From positions 1-10,526 of the forward strand of contig CAJMLT010000045.1 in assembly GCA_905214325.1 (NCBI GenBank): a DNA stretch of 10,526 nt. The letters run 5' to 3'. Positions 1 to 6,217 of this stretch are shown here, one piece after another. Within the stretch, counting starts at the first letter, position 1. Every line of letters starts with the position of its first letter. The notes below the pieces were generated by a model. The model worked only from the letters and a program-made list of their open reading frames with translations. It was not told the DNA's origin and made no database searches. The DNA comes from an uncultured bacterium (GTDB lineage: Bacteria > Actinomycetota > Coriobacteriia > Coriobacteriales > Eggerthellaceae). Made by a program: the position numbers and the translations under genes.

Positions 1-179
1 GGGGGGTGAAAATACCGGGCTTCGTCTCGACTGGAGAAGCGGGTAGGAGAGGGCGCTTTCTGTTTGAAACTAGCTTCTCGTGACGTGTCGTTGCAATGTC
101 TCGCGTGCGGTCGAAGTCAAATTAGGGGTGGGTAGGCCGGAGTCTTCCGTACTCACTTCTATGCGCTCCTTGTGAGACT
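1..179. other. Left-edge non-coding stretch with one strong hairpin
   Basis: I see no credible gene here; all + strand frames are closed by position 83. The one clear structure is an imperfect inverted repeat: 123-134 can pair with 150-161 (12 pairs, three of them G-U), followed by a 3-base bulge (135-137), then CGGA (138-141) against TCCG (146-149) around a GTCT loop. A second possible pairing is GAGAAGC (34-40) with GCTTCTC (73-79). No T-tract follows the main hairpin, so it is not a normal intrinsic terminator. It could be part of a structured RNA or chance; the left edge cuts off any context. Confidence 0.35.
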
Positions 180-209
180 TTGGCATTGTAATCTCGGTAA
201 GGTTATAAT
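180..209 (+). promoter_or_regulatory. Sigma70-type promoter upstream of the HEAT-like gene
   Basis: TTGGCA (180-185) matches the -35 consensus at five of six bases. After an 18-base spacer it is followed by a perfect TATAAT (204-209). Transcription would start near 216. This is the only good promoter seen upstream of the 291-4788 gene group and probably drives it, subject to the terminator that follows. Confidence 0.7.
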
Positions 210-235
210 GGACTTGGTTTATTGTCGTTATTTTT

Positions 236-262
236 AGCCCATGAACCCCTCATGGGCTTTTT
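236..262 (+). terminator. Intrinsic terminator in the 5' leader of the HEAT-like gene
   Basis: AGCCCATGA (236-244) pairs perfectly over nine bases with TCATGGGCT (250-258) around the 5-base loop ACCCC, and the T-run 258-262 follows. It sits about 20 bases after the predicted transcription start and 29 bases before the GTG start codon at 291. It would therefore stop transcripts from the promoter at 180-209 after roughly 45 bases. It could be an attenuator, the end of a tiny RNA, or a barrier to transcription from the left. Confidence 0.7.
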
Positions 263-290
263 AATGAATTCATACGATCGGGGGATATTG

Positions 291-893
291 GTGAGTGAAA
301 AAACCCAAACTACTAAGGAACTTGCCGCCGAGGCGGTAAAATCGAGCGCGGTTGTCAAGGAACTGATCGAAGCTCTCTCAGGGGCCTCGCGGCGTTCCCG
401 CCAGAATTCGGCGGCCGTTCTCGCCCAGGTAGCGAAAACGAATCCGGAGCTACTGGTCGACTATATCGATGATTTCGTCGATGCTCTCAATCGTCCGGAA
501 GCTCAAACCCGTTGGGAAGCTCTCGATATTCTTACCGCCCTCGTTTCTCAGGATTCCCGTGGCTGCGATAAGGCCTTGCTCGGTGCTGAAACGGCACTTT
601 TCGATGAGGAAAGTGGCTTCGTTCGTCTTGCTGCTATGCGCTTTCTCTGTCGCCTTGGGTCCACCACGGAAAACCGATCGGAAAAGATATGGCCCCTTCT
701 TGACGAAGCTATTCAGTGCTACCACGGTGACTTCGAATATCAGGATATGCTCATCGCGATCATCATGTTCTCCGAAGGAAAGATTTCCGCTGCAGTGAAG
801 GAAGGCCTTTCCGAGCGTGTTGCTTTTGACGCGGCCAATGCGAAGGGTGCGCTTCAGCGACGCAGTCAGCAGATCGTCGAAAATCTTAAGTAA
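291..893 (+). CDS. HEAT-like helical repeat protein, unknown function
   Basis: A 200-residue soluble protein made almost wholly of amphipathic helices, with Leu/Ala-rich helical pairs of about 35-40 residues such as the stretches around VLAQVAKTNPELLVDYI and ALDILTALV. This resembles HEAT/ARM-type solenoids, which usually act as protein-binding scaffolds. No catalytic motif, signal peptide or membrane segment is visible. I chose GTG at 291, preceded by GGGGGA about five bases upstream. The longer reading from ATG 222 would place the terminator hairpin inside the coding region, and ATG 264 has no ribosome binding site. The isocitrate dehydrogenase gene begins 74 bases downstream with no terminator between, so the two are probably cotranscribed. 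The family call rests on the helical pattern alone, and the partner is unknown. Confidence 0.75.
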   Translation: MSEKTQTTKELAAEAVKSSAVVKELIEALSGASRRSRQNSAAVLAQVAKTNPELLVDYIDDFVDALNRPEAQTRWEALDILTALVSQDSRGCDKALLGAETALFDEESGFVRLAAMRFLCRLGSTTENRSEKIWPLLDEAIQCYHGDFEYQDMLIAIIMFSEGKISAAVKEGLSERVAFDAANAKGALQRRSQQIVENLK

Positions 894-967
894 GGAAACA
901 CTCTCATACTGTTTTTTGATTACCATGAGGGTCAGGGAAGTGCGCACGAAAACATTGAGGAGAAGTG

Positions 968-2068
968 ATGGCTAAACACACGGTTACGCTCATTCCGGGC
1001 GATGGTATTGGTGTCGAAACGTCTGCCGCCATGCAGCGGGTTGTTGAAGCGTGCGGAGCTGATATCGAATGGGAGATCGCCGAAGCGGGCGCCCATATGG
1101 TTGATGTTTGCGGAACCCCTCTACCTGATGAAACCATCGATGCCGTTCGCCGTAACAAGGTGGCTATCAAGGGACCTGTTGCCACGCCGGTAGGGACGGG
1201 ATTCCGGAGTGTGAACGTCGCTTTGCGCAAGACGCTCGACCTCAGTGTCTGCCTGCGTCCCGTGGTGTCCATTCCGGGTGCGGGTGGACGCTATACGGAT
1301 GTCGATCTCGTCATAGTGCGTGAGAACTCCGAGGATCTGTATGCGGGCATCGAATTCGAAGAGGGAAGTGCTGATGCCGCCGAACTGATATCGTTTTGCG
1401 CCGAGAAGGAAGCGGGTGTCATTCGTCCCGATTCGGGTATTTCCATCAAACCTATTTCCATCACCGCGACACGAAACATCGTCCGTTACGCTTTTGAATA
1501 TGCGCTCAAACATGGACGCAGGAAAGTCACCGCTGCCCATAAGGCAAACATCATGAAGCATTCTGACGGACTGTTCTTGCGGGTGGCCCGCGAGGTGGCC
1601 GCGGAATATGAGGGCAGGGTCGAATTCGACGATCGCATCATCGACGCATTTTGCATGAATATCGTTATGGATCCTTCGCAGTTCGACGTGATTGTATTCC
1701 CCAATCTCTACGGCGATATCGCCAGTGATCTTTGTGCTGGTCTCGTCGGGGGTCTTGGTATAGCGCCCGGGGCTAACATCGGTAGGGAATATGCGGTGTT
1801 CGAGGCTGTCCATGGATCCGCTCCCGATATCGCGGGCAAGAATGTATGCAACCCCACAGCCGAGATCCTTTCCGCTGCCATGATGCTCGATCATCTCGGC
1901 GAACTCGATCAGGCACGGTGTCTACGTGAAGCGGTTCGCCGGGTTTACGCTGAAGGCGAAGTGCTTACCGGTGACATACGTAAGGCTACGGGATCCACGA
2001 AGTCGGCAGCCACCTGCACTGAATTCACCGATGAACTCATCAGGGTGTTGGCCGATCTTCGGCGTTGA
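968..2068 (+). CDS. icd: Isocitrate dehydrogenase, NAD-dependent type
   Basis: Cytoplasmic enzyme of 366 residues in the isocitrate/isopropylmalate dehydrogenase family. It oxidatively decarboxylates isocitrate to 2-oxoglutarate, a precursor of glutamate. Visible landmarks are the N-terminal IPGDGIG (9-15), the isocitrate-type loop S81-x-N83-x3-R87 (isopropylmalate enzymes lack this Ser/Asn pair), RENSEDLYAG with Y125, K192 in AAHKAN, and the metal-binding aspartates D250 and D254 in LYGDIASD. In the cofactor loop, HGSAPDIAG (282-290) has Asp287-Ile288 where NADP-specific enzymes carry Lys-Tyr, which points to NAD. The length fits the short NAD-IDH class. GTG at 965 is in frame directly before ATG 968, but AGGAG at 958-962 is spaced for ATG. 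The aconitase gene follows after 68 bases without a terminator, which supports isocitrate as substrate over homoisocitrate or tartrate. Confidence 0.88.
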   Translation: MAKHTVTLIPGDGIGVETSAAMQRVVEACGADIEWEIAEAGAHMVDVCGTPLPDETIDAVRRNKVAIKGPVATPVGTGFRSVNVALRKTLDLSVCLRPVVSIPGAGGRYTDVDLVIVRENSEDLYAGIEFEEGSADAAELISFCAEKEAGVIRPDSGISIKPISITATRNIVRYAFEYALKHGRRKVTAAHKANIMKHSDGLFLRVAREVAAEYEGRVEFDDRIIDAFCMNIVMDPSQFDVIVFPNLYGDIASDLCAGLVGGLGIAPGANIGREYAVFEAVHGSAPDIAGKNVCNPTAEILSAAMMLDHLGELDQARCLREAVRRVYAEGEVLTGDIRKATGSTKSAATCTEFTDELIRVLADLRR

Positions 2069-2136
2069 GCGGGGTTTGTCTCGGATCTCGTGATCTCATC
2101 ACATGAATCAGCAGAATAGAAGACGAAGGAGTCTCC

Positions 2137-4788
2137 ATGAATAATCGCGCGGCGTCTTTGCAGGTTGGAAAGAAGACGTATACGTATTATCCCGTCAAAA
2201 ATGTGGCGGGATATGAAAAGCTGCCTTATTCCCTTACGGTGTTGCTGGAAAACGTGCTGCGGCTTGCACCGAGCGACGAGCGCGCCGACGATTTGGCCCG
2301 CCGTCTGGTGGAGGCCGGCCTCAAGGGCGAAGTGGGTAGCGAAATTGAATTTGGTCCTTCCCGCGTGTTGTTTCAGGACTTCACCGGTGTTCCGGTATTC
2401 GTCGACTTCGCCGTCATGCGTGAGGCGTGTCGCGACTTGGGAGGCGACCCGAAAAACATCAACCCCCAAGTGCCTTGCGATCTGGTAATCGATCATTCGG
2501 TCATTGCCGATGCTGCCGGATGCGCCGATGCGCTCGAACAGAACATGGCGCTCGAGTTCGATCGCAACCGCGAACGCTATGATTTCCTGAAATGGGCACA
2601 GGAGTCTTTCGAGAATGTTCGTATCGTTCCCCCCGGAGCAGGCATCTGCCATCAGCTCAATATCGAGCGCTTCGCTTCGGTCGTCATGACCAAAGAGGAA
2701 GAGGGCGGTACGCTTGCTTATTTCGATACGCTGGTCGGTACGGATTCCCATACCCCCACGGCCAACGGCATCGGCGTATTGGGGTGGGGCGTCGGCGGTA
2801 TCGAAGCCGAAGCGGCCGCGCTCGGTCAGCCGGTGACCACGCTGGTTCCGCGCGTTATCGGCGTCGAGCTCAAGGGCGAGTTGCCCGAAGGTACGAGCGC
2901 GATGGATGTTTCGCTCACGTTTGCCCAGATGCTGCGCGCCGAAGGGGTGGTCGGCTGCTTTGTCGAATGTTTCGGCGAGGGTGTCGGTAATCTGAGCGCT
3001 ACTCAGCGTGCCTGCATCTCCAATATGACTCCGGAGTATGGTTCGACCTGCACTCTGTTCCCCGTTGACGATAAGACTCTGGACTACCTCGCGCTTACCG
3101 GGCGTAGCGCCGATCAGATCGCACTCGTTGAAGCGTATGCGAAGGAGCAGGGTTTCTGGAACGACCCCGCCGCCCCGACCCGCACGTACGCTAAAACGCT
3201 CACACTCGATCTCGCCACGGTGCGCAAAAGCATAGCGGGTCCTTCGCGTCCCCATGATCGCATCGATGTTTCCTCCGCCAAAAAGGCCTTCGAGGCCATT
3301 TGCGGCGAACGCGGTCTCAAGGAAGACGAAACGGTGACGGTCGATTTTGCCGGCAGTGCCTATGATATTTCTCATGGGGCTTTAGCTATCGCGGCGGTGA
3401 CCAGCTGCACGACGGCGACCGATGCTTCCATGATGCTTTCCGCCGGCTTACTCGCCCGTAACGCCGCTGCCGCCGGATTGAAGCCACAGCCTTGGGTCAA
3501 GTGCATTCTGGCACCCGGATCCCGCGCTACCGAAATGATTCTCGATGCAGCCGGCCTGATGCCCGGCCTGCGCGATCTCGGCTTCCATACATGCGGCTTC
3601 GGGTGCATGAGTTGTATCGGCAATTCCGGTCCCATTCTGCCCGAAATGCATGATGTCGCAGACGATATCGAGTTGGCCAGCATCCTGTCGGGTAATCGCA
3701 ACTTCGAGGGACGTATTTCTCCCGATGTGTCGCAGAATTACCTGTGCGCTCCGGCGCTCGTCATCGCTTATTCGCTTGTGGGCACGATGGATTTCGACTT
3801 CGAAACGCAGCCTTTGGGAGTGAATCCCGATGGCGAAGAAGTGTATCTGCGCGATATTTGGCCCGCCCAAAACGAAGTCGATTCCCTGCTTGCTTCCTGT
3901 TGCACGGCGGATGTGTTCACCCGCGCCAATGCGGCCCTGTTCGAAGGTGATGGGAAATGGCAGGCGCTCAGCAAGGAGGCGAGCGACATATTCACATGGG
4001 ATTCCGATTCCACCTATGTCCGTCGCGCTCCCTACTTCGATGGTATGCCCGAGCAGCCCATTGCGCCCGAAAGAATCGAATCCGCGCGCGTCCTGCTCAA
4101 TGTGGGTGACTTCATCACCACCGACCATATTTCTCCGGCGGGCTCTATCGCCCCTTCTTCTCCGGCGGCCCGTTATCTCGAAAATCACGGCGTTGCCGAG
4201 GCTGACTTCAATACCTATGGCGCCCGCCGTGGCAATCACGAGGTTATGATGCGCGGCACCTTCGCCAATGTGAAGCTGTCGAACAAGCTGGCCGAAGGCA
4301 AGAAGGGTGGCTGGACGAAGGATCTTCTCGATGGTTCCATCAAAGCCGTCTATGATGCAGCTGAACATTATCAGCAGGAGGGTATCCCCCTGGTCGTCTT
4401 AGCCGGCAAGATGTATGGCAGCGGCTCCTCCCGTGACTGGGCAGCAAAGGGTCCTATGCTGCAGGGTATCAGGGCGGCTTTTGCCGAAAGCTTCGAACGT
4501 ATTCATCGTTCGAACCTTATCGGCATGGGTATTCTCCCTCTTCAGTTTGAGGAAGGATGCAGCGTTGATTCACTGGGTCTTGATGGAACGGAAACCATCT
4601 CGATCGGTGACATCGATTTCTCAGCCGGTTTGCCATCGCCTGCGCTTGTTGATGTTGTGGCCGCCAAGCCCACAGGTGAGACCATCGATTTTCGCGCTAT
4701 CGTACGCATCGACACCCCCACCGAGGGTGCCTACTATTACAACGGTGGTATCCTGCAATACGTACTGCGTTCTCTTGTCGGGAAGTGA
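2137..4788 (+). CDS. acnA: Aconitate hydratase, AcnA type
   Basis: Cytoplasmic [4Fe-4S] enzyme of 883 residues that converts citrate to isocitrate through cis-aconitate, the step before the neighbouring isocitrate dehydrogenase. The three cluster-ligand cysteines are C424 (in TSCTTATD), C490 and C493 (in CGFGCMSCIGNSGP). The 66-residue gap between the first two is the same as in E. coli AcnA (435, 501, 504). The substrate segment VGTDSHTPTANGIGVLGWG and the swivel-domain loop GSGSSRDWAAKG (761-772) are intact. Length and domain order match the AcnA/IRP1 group, not AcnB. In AcnA/IRP1 proteins the iron-free form can bind RNA, but nothing here shows that it does. AAGGAG (2126-2131) lies five bases before ATG 2137. 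Long open frames on the opposite strand are codon-bias shadows. Confidence 0.95.
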   Translation: MNNRAASLQVGKKTYTYYPVKNVAGYEKLPYSLTVLLENVLRLAPSDERADDLARRLVEAGLKGEVGSEIEFGPSRVLFQDFTGVPVFVDFAVMREACRDLGGDPKNINPQVPCDLVIDHSVIADAAGCADALEQNMALEFDRNRERYDFLKWAQESFENVRIVPPGAGICHQLNIERFASVVMTKEEEGGTLAYFDTLVGTDSHTPTANGIGVLGWGVGGIEAEAAALGQPVTTLVPRVIGVELKGELPEGTSAMDVSLTFAQMLRAEGVVGCFVECFGEGVGNLSATQRACISNMTPEYGSTCTLFPVDDKTLDYLALTGRSADQIALVEAYAKEQGFWNDPAAPTRTYAKTLTLDLATVRKSIAGPSRPHDRIDVSSAKKAFEAICGERGLKEDETVTVDFAGSAYDISHGALAIAAVTSCTTATDASMMLSAGLLARNAAAAGLKPQPWVKCILAPGSRATEMILDAAGLMPGLRDLGFHTCGFGCMSCIGNSGPILPEMHDVADDIELASILSGNRNFEGRISPDVSQNYLCAPALVIAYSLVGTMDFDFETQPLGVNPDGEEVYLRDIWPAQNEVDSLLASCCTADVFTRANAALFEGDGKWQALSKEASDIFTWDSDSTYVRRAPYFDGMPEQPIAPERIESARVLLNVGDFITTDHISPAGSIAPSSPAARYLENHGVAEADFNTYGARRGNHEVMMRGTFANVKLSNKLAEGKKGGWTKDLLDGSIKAVYDAAEHYQQEGIPLVVLAGKMYGSGSSRDWAAKGPMLQGIRAAFAESFERIHRSNLIGMGILPLQFEEGCSVDSLGLDGTETISIGDIDFSAGLPSPALVDVVAAKPTGETIDFRAIVRIDTPTEGAYYYNGGILQYVLRSLVGK

Positions 4789-4827
4789 CGATCGACCGGC
4801 CACTTGTGGTTCCCTGCGAAATCTTTT

Positions 4828-4862
4828 CACGCGCAATCCGTTGGGGTTGCGCGTGTTTTTTT
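4828..4862 (+). terminator. Intrinsic terminator after aconitase
   Basis: CACGCGCAA (4828-4836) pairs perfectly with TTGCGCGTG (4847-4855). The stem can extend inward by T-G, C-G and C-G to a 4-base loop, giving 12 pairs, and seven T follow (4856-4862). It lies 40 bases after the aconitase stop codon and ends the HEAT-icd-acnA unit. Confidence 0.9.
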
Positions 4863-4876
4863 GCTCTGTTTCGGCG

Positions 4877-4882
4877 TATAAT
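4877..4882 (+). promoter_or_regulatory. -10 element of a promoter for the HTH-membrane gene
   Basis: A perfect TATAAT sits just after the aconitase terminator and 120 bases before the next start codon. The -35 region falls on the T-run of the terminator and matches the consensus poorly. The promoter would be weak or need an activator. A start near 4889 is inferred. Confidence 0.5.
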
Positions 4883-4897
4883 CCCAGATGGAAGCCG

Positions 4898-4934
4898 CGG
4901 CAACCAAAAGTTGCCGAAAATTCCAACAGGAATT
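4898..4934 (+). promoter_or_regulatory. Two adjacent dyads in the leader of the HTH-membrane gene
   Basis: CGGCAAC (4898-4904) and GTTGCCG (4910-4916) form a 7-base dyad around CAAAA. Two bases later AATTCC (4919-4924) and GGAATT (4929-4934) form a 6-base dyad around AACA. They lie 10-50 bases downstream of the predicted transcription start. They could be operators, perhaps for the HTH protein encoded just downstream (autoregulation), or small RNA hairpins. No T-run follows, so they are not terminators. Confidence 0.4.
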
Positions 4935-5002
4935 GCTCGAATCATCCTTCGCGCAACCTTTAAGCTTGCAGCGATGAAGGATTTTCACGAGAAAGGCACG
5001 TG

Positions 5003-6085
5003 ATGAATGTTGAGATAGCACAGCGCTTGGCTAAGCGTCGTAAAGAGACCGGCTTATCCCAGGAGGCCCTTGCGGAAAAGATCGGTGTTTCGCGTCAGGC
5101 GGTTTCCAAATGGGAGCGCTCCGTATCATCCCCCGACACCGACAATCTCACTTCCCTCGCCAAACTCTACGGGGTTTCCCTCGACGATCTTCTCTATACC
5201 GAATACGGTATTGGCTCGGCGGGTGCCGACGGAACAGACGCTGCAGCGGGCATTCCCGATCAGGCGAAGTCGGCATCACCCGTCACTGAAGTATCACCCG
5301 CGCCTGTTGCCACAGAGGCTGCTTCTGCGTTTCCCTCCGATGAGGCCCCCTCAGCCGCCGCGGAGTCCTCTTTCTCGGCTGATCCCACTCAATCCGCATC
5401 GGCCTCCACCGAGGACGAATCATCTCCCGAAGGAAAAACGGGTAAGGTCAAAATCGGTCTCGGTGGCATCCATGTCGAAGACGGGCAGGATTACGTTCAT
5501 GTCACATGGCGCGATGGCGTTCATGTCCACGACGGCGAAAAGGGCGAGGAAGTCCATGTCGGTTGGGATGGGGTGCATGTGAATGACCCTGCGTATGCGG
5601 GCAACAAGGCAACTCCTGTCGCCGATGAGTCGTTTGTGTGGGACGGCACGGGAGTGAACGTCAACGGAGAACACTTCGATGATTGGCGTGAGGCTCACAG
5701 AAAGTATCACGGCGCGGACGGCTTCGGCCACCATCACGGTCGCACGTTCAAGCAGTCATGGAGCCACTTTCCCTTCCCGCTCCTCGTCGTTCTCGCGTAT
5801 CTGATCGTGGGCTTCACAATCGGGCAGTGGGGCATGGGGCTATTCTTGTTCTTCACTATTCCGCTCTACTATCTCATAGGTGCGCTTATCGACTCGAAGC
5901 AGCTCGCTCACTTCATCGGCGCTCTTTATCCTCTGGGTAGCGTGGCGTGGTTCCTCTATATGGCTTTCGTGCTCGACCAGGCTCATCCTGCGTGGATCGT
6001 GTTTCTCACCATACCTATCGTTGAATGGCTCTGCTTCTCCTTGTCATCGTGGTGGCGTCGGCGCAAGGCTCTGAAGGAGAACTGA
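5003..6085 (+). CDS. XRE-family HTH protein with VHV repeats and a membrane domain
   Basis: A 360-residue protein in four parts. Residues 5-62 are a Cro/C1-type helix-turn-helix with the recognition segment GVSRQAVSKWER. Residues 70-148 are an Ala/Ser/Pro/Glu-rich linker. Residues 153-222 carry repeated short strands: IHV (156-158), VHV (165-167), VHV (173-175), VHV (184-186), VHV (191-193) and a diverged VNV (218-220), linked by DG turns and tryptophans; a His-rich stretch follows (FGHHHG, 241-246). Residues 257-347 contain about four hydrophobic membrane helices, ending in the basic tail WWRRRK. It is probably a membrane-anchored DNA-binding regulator facing the cytoplasm; the ligand and targets are unknown. 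ATG 5003 is chosen over the in-frame GTG at 5000 because AAAGG (4992-4996) is correctly spaced for it. It stands alone between terminator-like signals. Confidence 0.8.
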   Translation: MNVEIAQRLAKRRKETGLSQEALAEKIGVSRQAVSKWERSVSSPDTDNLTSLAKLYGVSLDDLLYTEYGIGSAGADGTDAAAGIPDQAKSASPVTEVSPAPVATEAASAFPSDEAPSAAAESSFSADPTQSASASTEDESSPEGKTGKVKIGLGGIHVEDGQDYVHVTWRDGVHVHDGEKGEEVHVGWDGVHVNDPAYAGNKATPVADESFVWDGTGVNVNGEHFDDWREAHRKYHGADGFGHHHGRTFKQSWSHFPFPLLVVLAYLIVGFTIGQWGMGLFLFFTIPLYYLIGALIDSKQLAHFIGALYPLGSVAWFLYMAFVLDQAHPAWIVFLTIPIVEWLCFSLSSWWRRRKALKEN

Positions 6086-6122
6086 GGGCGCCGCGCGGTC
6101 ACTTCCGAGGTCTCGCGGCCCT
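6085..6122 (+). terminator. Possible GC-rich terminator hairpin
   Basis: AGGG (6085-6088) pairs with CCCT (6119-6122), and CCGCG (6091-6095) with CGCGG (6114-6118), leaving a 2-base bulge and an 18-base loop. It begins at the last base of the HTH-membrane stop codon. No T-run follows, so termination here is uncertain. Confidence 0.3.
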
Positions 6123-6155
6123 TCGGTATGCCCTCGTGTTCCTCGGCGAAACGGG

Positions 6156-6184
6156 TCGTTAAAACGGGCTAAGTCGTATACAAT
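6156..6184 (+). promoter_or_regulatory. Weak candidate promoter for the membrane protein-cysteine synthase unit
   Basis: TACAAT (6179-6184) matches the -10 consensus at five of six bases. The hexamer 17 bases upstream (TCGTTA, 6156-6161) matches the -35 at only three. It lies 33 bases before the next start codon, in a 132-base gap. Confidence 0.35.
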
Positions 6185-6217
6185 GAGTACTTTGTTAAAA
6201 CAGGTACGGAGGAACAC

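Noticed and set aside
1..60. Similarity of the left edge (GGGGGTGA followed by CTCGACTGG) to the 5' end of tmRNA
   Set aside because: There is no tag reading frame or tRNA-like 3' half within the following sequence, and the promoter at 180 begins a new unit too soon for a tmRNA of normal length.
3..83. Possible C-terminal end of a gene entering from the left
   Set aside because: The 26-codon frame to TGA 81-83 shows no recognisable protein end, and the sequence to its left is not available.
222..290. Longer N-terminus for the HEAT-like protein from ATG 222 or ATG 264
   Set aside because: Neither start has a ribosome binding site, and the ATG 222 start would put the intrinsic terminator inside the coding sequence. 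GTG 291 has a purine-rich site upstream.
1121..1894. Open frame of 257 codons on the - strand
   Set aside because: It is antisense to intact isocitrate dehydrogenase with no ribosome binding site or domain; a shadow.
1945..3375. Open frame of 476 codons on the - strand
   Set aside because: It lies opposite the end of icd and the first half of acnA, which have full family motifs. Its product is Arg/His/Gly-rich with no recognised domain, typical of a codon-bias shadow.
3448..4368. Open frame of 306 codons on the - strand
   Set aside because: It is antisense to the conserved second half of aconitase and has no recognisable protein features.
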